From positions 1-35,403 of the forward strand of contig JAFSWV010000034.1 of NCBI GenBank assembly GCA_017444325.1: a stretch of DNA of 35,403 nt, written 5' to 3'. Position numbers and translations under genes: made by a program. The DNA is from a bacterium. Its GTDB lineage: Bacteria > Auribacterota > UBA3054. Below the pieces are notes generated by a model. It saw only the letters and a list, made by a program, of their open reading frames with translations. It ran no database searches and was not told the origin of the DNA. Below are positions 24,213-32,504 of the stretch, in pieces. Numbering within the stretch: position 1 is the first letter of the stretch; each line of letters opens with the position of its first letter.

Positions 24213-25091
24213 TTACAAACTGATGACGTAACTGTCGTTCTTTTCTGATTTCCTCAGCTTTGCGCAGACCGTCTGGGCTTCGCTTTTGCTGGCGTAATCG
24301 CCGACCAGGACCGAATAGCCTTTCGAGCCTTTCCTGACGTAAGCCTTGTAGCCTTTCTTCTTGAGCTGGGCGGCGTAATTGTTCGCCAGATCCTGCTTCG
24401 GCGTATAGGAGACCTGCACCGCGAATTTCGTCTTCGGTGCGCTGGTCGTAGTCTTAGCCGCAGGTTTCGTAGCTGTAGATGTCTTCGCGGCGGTCGTAGT
24501 CTTTGAGCTTGTGCTTTCGGCTTTGACGACCTTGGTTGACGAGGACGAGCTTCCTTTCATCAGAAGCCTCGCTTCCAGACTCCTCGGATAATCTTTTAAG
24601 ACCTTCTTCTCGCACTCCGAAGCTTCCTTCGCATTGCCGAGATTCTTCTGCGTCTTGGCGATCTTCAAAAGCACTCTGGAACCGCTGCGCTTCATGAAAG
24701 TTTCGGTCTGGCTCTTGCGGTACTGCTTCAGCGCTTCCGAGTATTTTCTCCGCTTGAACTCAACATCCCCCAACCCGACGTAGGCTTCCGGAAGCCAGTC
24801 CGTGTTGGAGTAGAGGTTCACGATGTTCATGAAACTTATCTTAGCGTCGTCGTAGCGGTCGAGCTGAGTGTACGATTTGCCGACCATATACCAGCAGAGC
24901 GCCCTGTTGTTGTCGTTGAGCTTGGCGTCCAGGGCCTTACGGTAGCATTCCACCGCCTTGCCGTACTGCTTCTGCAGATAGAAGGCCTCGCCCTTGTCCA
25001 TTTCCCCGGCGAAAACGGCATGGGCAAAGAGCGCCAGCGCTGCCGCGCCGGCGAGGAACATTGCTCTTTCTGTTCTCGCTAAGTTTTTCAA
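24213..25091 (-). CDS. TPR and SPOR domain protein (periplasmic, peptidoglycan-binding)
   Basis: 292 residues. A signal peptide (about 1-28, AMFLAGAAALALFAHAVFAG) is followed by three to four TPR-like repeats (about 30-180: KGEAFYLQKQYGKAVECYRKAL, LGDVEFKRRKYSEALKQYRKS). Next is a Ser/Thr/Lys/Ala-rich linker (about 183-215) and a C-terminal SPOR domain (about 218-292, KFAVQVSYTPKQDLANNYA ... YSVLVGDYASKSEAQTV). SPOR domains bind denuded glycan strands at division septa, so a cell-envelope or division role is likely. Its start overlaps the radC stop by 4 bp. Confidence 0.9.
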   Translation of the reverse strand: MKNLARTERAMFLAGAAALALFAHAVFAGEMDKGEAFYLQKQYGKAVECYRKALDAKLNDNNRALCWYMVGKSYTQLDRYDDAKISFMNIVNLYSNTDWLPEAYVGLGDVEFKRRKYSEALKQYRKSQTETFMKRSGSRVLLKIAKTQKNLGNAKEASECEKKVLKDYPRSLEARLLMKGSSSSSTKVVKAESTSSKTTTAAKTSTATKPAAKTTTSAPKTKFAVQVSYTPKQDLANNYAAQLKKKGYKAYVRKGSKGYSVLVGDYASKSEAQTVCAKLRKSEKNDSYVISL

Positions 25092-25783
25092 TTTTTCAGT
25101 ACGCCGGCTCCCAAAAGCGACGTGAAGCCGGATCTTGTGACTATCAAATGGTCAAGCAGCTTTATGTGAAGTATCTTGCCGGCATCGGCTATCTCTTTCG
25201 TGACAGCCACGTCCGCCTGGCTCGGCGTCGTCTCGCCGGAAGGGTGATTGTGCGCCAGGATGACGAAGCTGGCTCCCATCTTCATCGCCGGACGAAAGAC
25301 CGTCGCCGGATCGGAAAGGCTTTGCCGCGCCGTGCCGACCGTCAGGACTTTCGTGCCTATCACCTTAGAAGCGGTATTCAGGTATATCCCCCTCAGCTGC
25401 TCCTGCTCCAAGTCCCACATGTCCTTGGTAAGAGGATAGACGTCGCCCGGCTGGGTCACGCGGATCATCTCCTCGTCGTCAGCTCTCCCGCAAAGGCGCC
25501 TGCCAAGTTCAAGGCTAGCTAAAAGCATAGCGCTCTTTACGAAAGGCATCCCGGTCACTTCCCTCAGGGAATTGATCTCCTTTAGGTCCTTCAGTCCCGC
25601 CGTCCCGTAATCCATTACGATCTCGTGGGACAGCTGCATGACGTTTTTTCCTCCGTAGCCCGTCCCGATGATCAGGGCCAGAAGTTCGGGAAGATTCAAT
25701 TCCTCGATGCCGTACTTCAGTAGTTTTTCGCGGGGCATAAGTTCCGCCCCGTTTGCTTCAAGATCAGCCGCTCTCCTTTTCAT
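25088..25783 (-). CDS. radC: RadC-family JAB/MPN-domain protein
   Basis: 231 residues: an N-terminal helix-hairpin-helix-like region (about 15-85, MPREKLLKYGIEELNLPELLALIIGTG) and a C-terminal JAMM metalloprotease-like domain with Glu126/Glu128, H178-x-H180-PSG and Asp191. The family was named for a presumed repair role that has not been upheld; the actual function is unknown. The ATG at 25783 lies 20 bp inside the end of miaB. The preceding in-frame codons are out of family register, so I keep this start. The end overlaps the TPR-SPOR gene by 4 bp. Confidence 0.92.
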   Translation of the reverse strand: MKRRAADLEANGAELMPREKLLKYGIEELNLPELLALIIGTGYGGKNVMQLSHEIVMDYGTAGLKDLKEINSLREVTGMPFVKSAMLLASLELGRRLCGRADDEEMIRVTQPGDVYPLTKDMWDLEQEQLRGIYLNTASKVIGTKVLTVGTARQSLSDPATVFRPAMKMGASFVILAHNHPSGETTPSQADVAVTKEIADAGKILHIKLLDHLIVTRSGFTSLLGAGVLKN

Positions 25784-27251
25784 TGGTTAATTCCTCATCT
25801 CCGGGCAAACACTCAAAACTCCCGTAAAGCGTAAGCGGCGTAGCGGACTCCATCTTAACGGAAACGAACTTCCCGATAAGCTTAGGATCTCCCTCGAACA
25901 CCACGTTCGCGTAATGGGTAGTTCTGCCTTGCAGCACCGCCCGGTTGCGTTTACTATGACCCTCGACCAAAACTGTCTGGGTAGTACCCACCAAACTCTT
26001 CAAATGCTCGTGCGTAAGTTTTCCCTGCAGAGCCATAAGCTCGGCATGGCGCCTTTTCTTCTCCTCAAGCGGCACGTCGTCTCTTAATCTTGCCGCAGCC
26101 GTACCAGGCCGCTCGCTGTACTTGAAGAGGAAATTGTTGGCGTAATCGATTTTTTCGACCGCCGAAAGAGTCGCCTGGAAATCCTCCAGCGTCTCCCCAG
26201 GGAAGCCGACGATCAGATCCCCTGCCAGCCAAAGATCAGGCATCGCGGCCTTAAGCTTCGCCACCTTCTCCAAATATTGCTCCAGGGTATATTTCCTGTT
26301 CATCATTTTCAGGATGCGGTTCGAGCCCGACTGCAGCGGGAAGTGCAAATATCGGCAGATCTTCTTTTCCGAAGCCATCAACGCGATAAGCTCGTCGGAG
26401 ATATCCTGCGGATTGGAAGTGACGAACCTGAGCCACTTCAAGCCTTCTATCTTCGCGGCCTTAGCCAAAAGTTCCGGGAAACTAATGCTCCCCTTCGGCA
26501 AGTCTTTCCCATAGGAATTGACGTTCTGGCCGAGCAGCGTCACTTCCACGCAGCCGCTCGCCGCCAAAACCTCCAATTCCCGAAGTATCTCATCCGCCGG
26601 CCGGCTGACTTCCGGCCCTCTGGCGTAAGGCACCACGCAGTAAGAGCAGAAGTTGCTGCAGCCTCTCATGATCTCGACGAAAGCCTGCCAGGGCCTGGGG
26701 CGCATGGCCTCCAGTTCGTCAAGACTGGCTCCAGCCTCATCCCTACCCACGGCGAAAAGCTTGCCCGAGGAACCGACGCATTCCTCCATGTAAGGCGCAA
26801 GCGCGATGCCAAGTCTTTCCAAGGCCTCGGCGTTAACGGAAGTAACTTCCGCCATAGCCACCCGTCTGCACAAAGAACGCAATATTAATTCCGGGATAAG
26901 ATGACGCTTGTGTGTTCCGGCCACGAAGTCGAAAACATTTTTCCCGCCCAGCAGCGTTTCCCCTTTCAATTCCGCCATGCAGCCCGTCACGCCCAAGACG
27001 ACTTCCGGCCTGCGGTTCCTCTTGACGTTCAGTTTACCGGCTTTTCCCAAAACTTTCCTTTCCGCCAGATCCCTGACGCTGCAGGTAATGAACAAAACCA
27101 CGTCCGCCGCAGTTTCGTCTTCAACGACGACAAAACCCTGGCGCGTAAGATTCCCGGAAAGTATCTGACTGTCCAGAATGTTCATCTGGCAGCCGTAAGT
27201 CAGAAGGCAGACGTAAACTGGCGCTTTCAGTTGGGCGGAAAAATCAGCCAT
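25764..27251 (-). CDS. miaB: tRNA-2-methylthio-N6-dimethylallyladenosine synthase
   Basis: Radical-SAM methylthiotransferase forming ms2i6A37 in tRNAs that read UNN codons. 495 residues from the ATG at 27251. The reading frame is open 23 codons further upstream, but that extension lies within lipA and is not family-like. The auxiliary cluster cysteines are Cys21 (YGCQMN), Cys57 (ITCSVRD) and Cys91 (VTGCMAE). The radical-SAM triad is C198-x3-C202-x2-C205 (GCSNFCSYCVVPYARG). A C-terminal TRAM domain (about 420-485, VLVEGHSKRNRAVLQGRT ... GKFVSVKM) binds tRNA. It overlaps lipA by 8 bp and radC by 20 bp, so the genes form a packed transcript. Confidence 0.95.
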   Translation of the reverse strand: MADFSAQLKAPVYVCLLTYGCQMNILDSQILSGNLTRQGFVVVEDETAADVVLFITCSVRDLAERKVLGKAGKLNVKRNRRPEVVLGVTGCMAELKGETLLGGKNVFDFVAGTHKRHLIPELILRSLCRRVAMAEVTSVNAEALERLGIALAPYMEECVGSSGKLFAVGRDEAGASLDELEAMRPRPWQAFVEIMRGCSNFCSYCVVPYARGPEVSRPADEILRELEVLAASGCVEVTLLGQNVNSYGKDLPKGSISFPELLAKAAKIEGLKWLRFVTSNPQDISDELIALMASEKKICRYLHFPLQSGSNRILKMMNRKYTLEQYLEKVAKLKAAMPDLWLAGDLIVGFPGETLEDFQATLSAVEKIDYANNFLFKYSERPGTAAARLRDDVPLEEKKRRHAELMALQGKLTHEHLKSLVGTTQTVLVEGHSKRNRAVLQGRTTHYANVVFEGDPKLIGKFVSVKMESATPLTLYGSFECLPGDEELTNEKESG

Positions 27252-28092
27252 AGACCCTCTCCGCCATTTCGCCCGCCCTGTACGAGCTTCGAACAAGCGG
27301 CCCGCAGGCCGCTCCCACAAAGCCCAGGCTCAGAGCGTAAGCTTTTATTTCCGCGAATTCCGCTTCGCTGTAATATTTCTCGACAGGATGGCACGTATCA
27401 TCCGGCGCCAGGTACTGTCCGACCGTCAGAATAGAACATCCGGTGGCTCTGAGGTCGCGAACAGCTTCGCGAATTTCCTCCATCGTTTCGCCGCAGCCTA
27501 CCATGATCCCGCTCTTCGCGGGAATATTCGGGAACATTCTGGAGGCGTAGCTCAGGACCGCCAAGGACCGCAAATACGTCGCCTTGGTCCTAAGAACCGG
27601 CGTCAGCCTTTTTACCGTTTCCAAATTATGGTTGAAGACCGCCGGCCCAGCCTGCAAGACCTTTTCCAAAGCCGAACTGTTCCCCGCGAAATCCGAAGTC
27701 AGGATTTCGACCTTCGTCTCCGGGGAAACAGTTTTTATCGCCTCTATCGTCCTGACAAAATGCTCCGCTCCCCCATCCGGCAGGTCGTCCCTGGTCACGC
27801 AGGTAATGACCGCATAACGCAGCCCAAGCTCCTTGATAGCAGACGCCAAACGAGCCGGCTCTTCCGGGTCAAGCGGCGCGGGACGCCCAGTCTTCACATT
27901 GCAGAAACGGCAGTTCCTGGTGCAGACGTCTCCCATTATCATGAAAGTCGCCGTATGATTCTGGAAACATTCCCAAATATTGGGGCACGCCGCCTCTTTA
28001 CAGACGGTGTTCAAGCCAAGCCCCTCTATGAGAGACCTGACTTTCTCGCGCTCAGCCCTTGTCGGCACCTTTATCCTGGGTTTTTCCGGCAT
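27244..28092 (-). CDS. lipA: Lipoyl synthase
   Basis: Radical-SAM enzyme inserting two sulfurs into protein-bound octanoyl groups. 282 residues. The auxiliary cluster is C31-x4-C36-x5-C42 (CKEAACPNIWECF), the radical-SAM cluster is C57-x3-C61-x2-C64 (CTRNCRFCNV), and the conserved C-terminal RSSY motif (VRSSYRAGEM) supplies the serine ligand. No lipB or lipoate-dependent dehydrogenase is nearby. An extended -10 box lies at 28127-28135. The leader has no clear Shine-Dalgarno. The stop overlaps the miaB start by 8 bp. Confidence 0.96.
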   Translation of the reverse strand: MPEKPRIKVPTRAEREKVRSLIEGLGLNTVCKEAACPNIWECFQNHTATFMIMGDVCTRNCRFCNVKTGRPAPLDPEEPARLASAIKELGLRYAVITCVTRDDLPDGGAEHFVRTIEAIKTVSPETKVEILTSDFAGNSSALEKVLQAGPAVFNHNLETVKRLTPVLRTKATYLRSLAVLSYASRMFPNIPAKSGIMVGCGETMEEIREAVRDLRATGCSILTVGQYLAPDDTCHPVEKYYSEAEFAEIKAYALSLGFVGAACGPLVRSSYRAGEMAERVYG

Positions 28093-28126
28093 AATAAAAA
28101 ATGCATATATTTACACAGTATTTTTT

Positions 28127-28135
28127 ATTATACCA
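28127..28135 (-). promoter_or_regulatory. Extended -10 promoter of lipA
   Basis: TGGTATAAT read on the minus strand (28135-28127). The expected start is near 28120, giving a leader of about 28 nt to the ATG at 28092. No convincing -35 is present. It probably drives lipA, miaB, radC and the genes downstream. Confidence 0.5.
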
Positions 28136-28194
28136 TAGCCAGCGCATTATCCTCTAACCGCCCAAAACCAGAGAATCACGGGATTATTAACCGC

Positions 28195-28476
28195 CTAAGG
28201 ATACTGACGTGAAGTATGCAAAAAAGAAACTACGATAAGATCGTCTTTTTCCAGAATATATACCACAATTAACGGCGTATTTAAAACATAAAACTCATAG
28301 GTGCCTTCAACTCTCCCGGGATGTCCAATGAAGGGCTGGGCAGCCAGCAGCTCCAATGTGCTCCTTATTCTGGCAATAACTTCCTTGGCTGCTGATCGAT
28401 TCTCCGAATAGATGTAATCGTATCCGTTGTTTAGATCTTCAACGGCCAATTTTGTGAATTTTATATCAAGCATCAC
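28195..28476 (-). CDS. ParE/RelE-superfamily toxin
   Basis: 93 residues with the RelE/ParE fold: IKFTKLAVEDLNNGYDYIYSENRSAAKEVIARIRSTLELL helices, then the strand-rich half with IGHPGRV, YEFYVLNTPLIVVYILEKDDLIVVSFLHTSRQYP. Such toxins poison gyrase (ParE) or cleave mRNA (RelE). The conserved terminal H-x-S/R-x-x-x-P pattern fits ParE-type proteins best. It overlaps the upstream antitoxin gene by 4 bp, the typical antitoxin-first layout. The target cannot be read from sequence. Confidence 0.88.
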   Translation of the reverse strand: MMLDIKFTKLAVEDLNNGYDYIYSENRSAAKEVIARIRSTLELLAAQPFIGHPGRVEGTYEFYVLNTPLIVVYILEKDDLIVVSFLHTSRQYP

Positions 28477-28703
28477 TTAGTCCATTTATCAAATGCCTTG
28501 CTAACTTCAGCGTCGGAAGCGAATTGTTTTTTGCGAGCCTGCTTTGTGCCTTCCTTAATATGCGCGATCTGCCATTCTTGCAAAGCAAGATAATAATCAA
28601 GAGCTTCATTGATAATGAAACTTCTGTCCCTCTTTTTCTCAGACGCCAGCATATCGAGTTTCCTTTTTGTTTCTTCGGATGTTCTGAATGATAACGTGCT
28701 CAT
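28473..28703 (-). CDS. Ribbon-helix-helix antitoxin (CopG/ParD-type)
   Basis: 76 residues. The N-terminal ribbon-helix-helix domain (1-45: STLSFRTSEETKRKLDMLASEKKRDRS, FIINEALDYYL) binds operator DNA as a dimer. The C-terminal half is Lys/Ala/Gln-rich and presumably wraps the toxin. AAGGAG (28708-28713 on the plus strand as CTCCTT) is 4 bp before the ATG. The operator repeats at 28713-28740 lie over its own promoter, as expected for autoregulation by the antitoxin and the complex. Confidence 0.88.
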   Translation of the reverse strand: MSTLSFRTSEETKRKLDMLASEKKRDRSFIINEALDYYLALQEWQIAHIKEGTKQARKKQFASDAEVSKAFDKWTK

Positions 28704-28712
28704 ATTGCTCCT

Positions 28713-28740
28713 TGTATTATTTTGTATTACGATGTATTAT
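28713..28740. promoter_or_regulatory. Operator of the toxin-antitoxin operon: three phased TGTATTAY repeats
   Basis: TGTATTAT (28713-28720), TGTATTAC (28723-28730) and TGTATTAT (28733-28740) are spaced exactly 10 bp apart, so all face one side of the helix. They cover the -10 box, the start site and the ribosome binding site region. Ribbon-helix-helix dimers bind short repeats of this kind cooperatively. Confidence 0.75.
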
Positions 28741-28764
28741 ACAAAAATACGAGTATGTTTTCAA
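28736..28764 (-). promoter_or_regulatory. Promoter of the toxin-antitoxin operon
   Basis: On the minus strand TTGAAA (28764-28759), 17 bp spacer, TATAAT (28741-28736): a near-consensus sigma-70 promoter overlapped by the operator repeats. The transcription start is expected near 28729, with about 26 nt of leader. Confidence 0.75.
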
Positions 28765-28894
28765 GCAACGAGCAAAAGCCATATCTTTCTCCGATTTTAT
28801 GCAAATAGTATCAGATATGCTAAAAATTTCAAAGCTTTTTTCAAAATCCTATCTTTTTTGATAGCAAGTGTAAGAAAAGAATAAATCTTTTATG

Positions 28895-28929
28895 AAAAAA
28901 AGATTTGGAAACAAGTTGTTTCCAAATCT
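28895..28929 (-). terminator. Rho-independent terminator of the aromatic operon
   Basis: AGATTTGGAAAC (28901-28912), 5-nt loop, GTTTCCAAATCT (28918-28929): a perfect 12-bp stem. On the minus strand it is followed by a run of T (plus-strand A-run at 28895-28900). It lies 7 bp after the aroA stop. Confidence 0.9.
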
Positions 28930-28935
28930 CCCTAC

Positions 28936-30024
28936 CTAATAAAGCAGAGGAAGGGCGAGGAAGTCCTCGAAGAAGGAGGGGTAGGATTTGGCGCAGCAGG
29001 CAGCGTTGTCGATGGTGACAGGGCTTTGGGCGTTGGTGGCGACCGCGGCGGCGGACATGGCGATGCGGTGGTCGCCAAAGGTCTTTATTTCTTCCTTGAC
29101 TTGGAAGAGTTTGTCTGTGCCAACAACCGTGAAAGAGTCTTCCGTTATTTGGCAATTGATGCCGATTGCTTTAAGAAGCGCTTGGGTGGTGGCGACGCGG
29201 TCGGATTCTTTCAGTCTTAGTCTCTTGATGCCAGTGAAGGTCGTTTGGGCATTTGTCCCGGCGGCGGCTACGGCCAGAGGCGGGAAAATATCCGGGCATT
29301 GGGAGACGTCCTTTACTCCGCCTTTTTCTTTCAGGAGGTCAAGAAGTTTTCTGTCGGGCTGGAGGGACGCGTTGTTGAGGCCTTTTATTTCGATTTCGGA
29401 ACCGAGATAATTCATGACCAGGAAGAAAGAGGCGCCGGACCAGTCGCGCTCAGGCTCAATGTTTACGGGAGCAGTGTAAGTCTGATTGCCGGGGACGAGG
29501 AAGCCGGTTTCTGTTTCCTCTATCTTGATATTGCTGTCTTTTAAGACATGCAGCGTCAGGTCAACGTAGCCTCGCGATTCCAGAGGCGTGGTGAATCTTA
29601 TTTCGGAATCTTTGTTGAGAAGAGGCAGAGCGAAAAGCAGCCCCGTGGCGAACTGAGAGGAGACGTTGCCAGGCAGCGTGAAGAGGCCGGGAGCGATGGT
29701 CTCGTAATCAAGGCCCGGGCGCTTGGAAAGGCGCCCTTTCGTAACGTAGGTGGGGTTCTTACCCAGGGCGGCGGAGATCGGCTTCAAAAAGCGCAACGTG
29801 GAGCCGGATTCGCCGCAGTCCAGAGTCGGTCTATCGTTTACTTCCTTCAGGGCAAGCAGGCAGCGCTTGGTAGCGGCGATGTCATCAGGGTCCGTAGGAC
29901 TTAGAGCCAGACGCTGGAAGTTCCCGCCCAGAAAGTCTGCTATCAAGAGACGATGAAGGTGGGATTTGGAAAAAGGCGGCGTGATGGAGCCTTTTCTTCT
30001 GCCTATTGGAAGCGTAAGAGACAT
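28936..30024 (-). CDS. aroA: 5-enolpyruvylshikimate-3-phosphate synthase, short form
   Basis: Condenses shikimate-3-phosphate with PEP. 362 residues from the ATG at 30024 (a TTG at 30030 is a possible earlier start). This is clearly shorter than the usual 420-430. Catalytic motifs are intact: PPFSKSHLHR near the start, GESGSTLRFL, SSQFATGLLFALPLL, CPDIFPPLAVAA (catalytic Asp), RLRLKESDR (catalytic Glu), FGDHRIAMS and AKSYPSFFEDF. Much of the missing length lies between the SKRP motif and SSQ, where about 15 residues replace the usual 40. The gene is last in the aromatic operon, 2 bp after the aroC stop, followed by a terminator. Activity is likely but the shortened segment deserves a check. 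Confidence 0.92.
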   Translation of the reverse strand: MSLTLPIGRRKGSITPPFSKSHLHRLLIADFLGGNFQRLALSPTDPDDIAATKRCLLALKEVNDRPTLDCGESGSTLRFLKPISAALGKNPTYVTKGRLSKRPGLDYETIAPGLFTLPGNVSSQFATGLLFALPLLNKDSEIRFTTPLESRGYVDLTLHVLKDSNIKIEETETGFLVPGNQTYTAPVNIEPERDWSGASFFLVMNYLGSEIEIKGLNNASLQPDRKLLDLLKEKGGVKDVSQCPDIFPPLAVAAAGTNAQTTFTGIKRLRLKESDRVATTQALLKAIGINCQITEDSFTVVGTDKLFQVKEEIKTFGDHRIAMSAAAVATNAQSPVTIDNAACCAKSYPSFFEDFLALPLLY

Positions 30025-30026
30025 GA

Positions 30027-31043
30027 TCAATCGAGAAGTAGGTCAAGTGCGACTAAAGCTGCCATGGCTTCCACCACAGGAAGCGCTCTGGGAACGATGC
30101 AGGCGTCGTGGCGGCCTTCTATAACCAGCTCTTCTTCCGTTTGCTTGGAAAGCGAAACGCTTTTCTGGGGTTTCGAGATGGAAGGCGTTGGCTTGATGGC
30201 GACGCGGAAAACTGTCGGCATGCCGCTGGTCATGCCGCCTAAGGAACCGCCGTGATTGTTGGTAGTAGTTTCTATCTTTCCGTCTTTGACGGTGAAAGAG
30301 TCGTTGTTAAGAGAGCCTTTTGAGGTCGTGCCGGCGAAACCGCTGCCGAATTCAATTCCTTTGACAGCCGGGATGCCGAAGATAGCGGCGGCTATTCTGT
30401 TTTCCACGCCGTCGAAGATCGGTTCGCCTAAACCGACGGGGAGATTAGTTATTTCGCATTCTATTACTCCGCCCACGCTGTCCCCTTCCGCTCTGGCCGC
30501 TTCGATCACAGCCTTGGCTTCCGGGCTTAGAATGTCATTGGAGTTCGGTTCGTTCTTTTGAGAGCCGATGGAAACGATCCTGCCTTTGACTTCAATGCCC
30601 TTGCTCTCAAGATACTGAATGGCCAAGGCTCCGGAAAAGCAAAGACCCGCCATTATCCTGCCCGAGGAGTGGCCGCCGCCTCTGTAGTCATTGGCGCCGC
30701 CGGTCTTCACGTTCATAGGATAGTCGGCGTGGCCCGGTCTCATAAGATCGCTCAGTTTGGAGTAATCCTTGGAATGGGCGTCGCTGTTTTTGATGACAGC
30801 CGTGATGGGCGTGCCGCAGGTCTTCTCGTTGAAAAGGCCTGAGAGGATCTCGAAAGCGTCGGATTCGCATCTTTGGGTGGAGCCAGGCTGGGAGCTGGGG
30901 GCCCTTCTGGACATGAAAGCTTTGACTTTTTCCAGGTCGGGAGAAAAGTTCGCGGGAAAGCCGTCCAGAACGCAGCCGATGGCAGGCCCATGGGATTCGC
31001 CGAAAAGCGTCACTTTAAGATTTTTGCCGTAAGTGGAGGACAT
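30027..31043 (-). CDS. aroC: Chorismate synthase
   Basis: Converts EPSP to chorismate with reduced FMN. 338 residues, slightly short for the family. Diagnostic motifs: MSSTYGKNLKVTLFGESHGPAIG at the start (the GESHG region), RRAPSSQPGSTQR, MRPGHADYP, GGGHSSGRI (with the conserved His), and the NNHGGSLGGMTSGMP segment near the C-terminus. It lies 18 bp downstream of aroDE and directly upstream of aroA in the same operon. Confidence 0.96.
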   Translation of the reverse strand: MSSTYGKNLKVTLFGESHGPAIGCVLDGFPANFSPDLEKVKAFMSRRAPSSQPGSTQRCESDAFEILSGLFNEKTCGTPITAVIKNSDAHSKDYSKLSDLMRPGHADYPMNVKTGGANDYRGGGHSSGRIMAGLCFSGALAIQYLESKGIEVKGRIVSIGSQKNEPNSNDILSPEAKAVIEAARAEGDSVGGVIECEITNLPVGLGEPIFDGVENRIAAAIFGIPAVKGIEFGSGFAGTTSKGSLNNDSFTVKDGKIETTTNNHGGSLGGMTSGMPTVFRVAIKPTPSISKPQKSVSLSKQTEEELVIEGRHDACIVPRALPVVEAMAALVALDLLLD

Positions 31044-31061
31044 AAACGTAATCGGTGGTTT

Positions 31062-32501
31062 TTATGTGAAGAAAAGTCTGTTCTGTTCCCTGGCCTGCTC
31101 TATGAGCATGCTGAGGCCGTTTTCCGTAAGGCAGCCCTTATTATTGGCGCGCGCCATAATGGGAGTGACTTCCGGTTTGTAGATGATATCGTAAAGGGCT
31201 TCTTTGCCAGTGAATTCATACTGTGGGATAGGATCGTTTTCCGTTGTGCTTTGCCCCTGCAATCCGACGGAAGTGCACTGCACGATGATGTCGGGATCGA
31301 AGTCGCTTGTGAGGTCTGTTAGTTTGGCGAAAGTAAAGCCATATTTGTCCGCGATCGCTTTGGCTTTAGCAATGTTTCTGGCGAAGATCGTTACGTCGGC
31401 TTTTCCTTTGCAGAGAGCGTAGGCGATGGCTTTGGCGGCGCCGCCGGAACCTAAAATGGCCACGCGCTTCCCTTGTACGCTGTCGATCTTGAGGAAGCGT
31501 TTCAAAGCTTTTGTGAAGCCGATCCAATCGGTGTTGTAGCCGATCCTTTTTCCTTCTTTGAAAACAACGGTATTGGCGGCGCCGATCGTTTTTACGGCCT
31601 CGTCGGCTTCGTCAAGGTAGTTGAGCAGTTTTTCCTTATGCGGAATAGTGACAGCCAGACCTTTGAATTTCAAGGTTTCGGCAAAAGTCAGCGCTTCCTC
31701 AATATTCTCTGCCGGGATGGGAAGCATGACGGCGTTGCGATTTTCAGCTTTATAAAAGTTTCTGTGCACTTCCGGGCTGGAGGTTACGTTCAAGGGAAAT
31801 CCCGTCACGCCGCAGAGAGCGGTATTGCTGTTGATGTTTTTGAAATCGTAAACGTCGATAAGCTTCTTAGGATCAAAGTGCCCGATGGCGGAAGTGTTTT
31901 CAAGCAGTTCCTTGGGGGAAGTGAAAGTAAGATATGAGCCGAGCCTATCGGCAAGGATCCTAGATACGCCGCCGAGTTTTCCCATGACGCAGATGATCCT
32001 GTCCTTGGCTTTGAGCTCATTGGAAAGCACGAAGGTTTCGGCGACAGTCGTGAGATCTTTGGGAAGAAAGGCGAGCTTCGGGATCTCGTTGGCGTTTTTG
32101 GAAATGGTGTCTAAGGTCTTTACGATCTTGGCTTCCTGGGGCTCGAAGTAGTGAGCGCTTCTGATGATCATTACTCCGCTTTTATGGGCCAGGGCTTCAA
32201 GTTCCGGAGCGGTCAGGTCGGATTCCAGATCGACGTAGGCGAAGGCGCTTAGATTTGAAAGCAAATCTAGCCTCTCTGTTTCGCTGCCCTCAAAGACTCC
32301 GCCGTCGATTTTTCTGCGCACGGTCAGGATGCAGGGGGTTTTTACGTTCTTCGGAAAATCTTTTATGGAAGCGTATTCGCTTTTTTTTAAATGATCCGCC
32401 CTGAGCTCGATTAGGTCAACGAACGGCGCGTTGACGTCGGCTATCCTCTGCGCTTCGGTGAGCGTTTTGGCAGTGATGGTTAGGCAGATCAGGGACGGCA
32501 T
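31062..32501 (-). CDS. aroDE: Bifunctional 3-dehydroquinate dehydratase (type I) / shikimate dehydrogenase
   Basis: 479 residues combining two successive steps. The N-terminal type I dehydroquinase (about 1-212) has DLIELRAD, the His in IIRSAHYFE, the region of the Schiff-base Lys (KLAFLPKDL) and GKLGGVSRILADRLG. The C-terminal shikimate dehydrogenase (about 222-479) has GVTGFPLNVTSSPEVHRNFY, catalytic Lys289 in TIPHKE, AANTV, GYNTDWIGF (catalytic Asp) and the NADP-binding GSGGAAKAIAYAL. The same fusion order is known from plants and chlamydiae. The gene begins 3 bp after the stop of aroKB. The symbol is descriptive. Confidence 0.95.
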   Translation of the reverse strand: MPSLICLTITAKTLTEAQRIADVNAPFVDLIELRADHLKKSEYASIKDFPKNVKTPCILTVRRKIDGGVFEGSETERLDLLSNLSAFAYVDLESDLTAPELEALAHKSGVMIIRSAHYFEPQEAKIVKTLDTISKNANEIPKLAFLPKDLTTVAETFVLSNELKAKDRIICVMGKLGGVSRILADRLGSYLTFTSPKELLENTSAIGHFDPKKLIDVYDFKNINSNTALCGVTGFPLNVTSSPEVHRNFYKAENRNAVMLPIPAENIEEALTFAETLKFKGLAVTIPHKEKLLNYLDEADEAVKTIGAANTVVFKEGKRIGYNTDWIGFTKALKRFLKIDSVQGKRVAILGSGGAAKAIAYALCKGKADVTIFARNIAKAKAIADKYGFTFAKLTDLTSDFDPDIIVQCTSVGLQGQSTTENDPIPQYEFTGKEALYDIIYKPEVTPIMARANNKGCLTENGLSMLIEQAREQNRLFFT

Positions 32502-32504
32502 CGT

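Noticed and set aside
28936..30024. Frameshifted aroA as the reason for its short length
   Set aside because: All motifs from start to end are in one frame without a stop; the contraction is in-frame.
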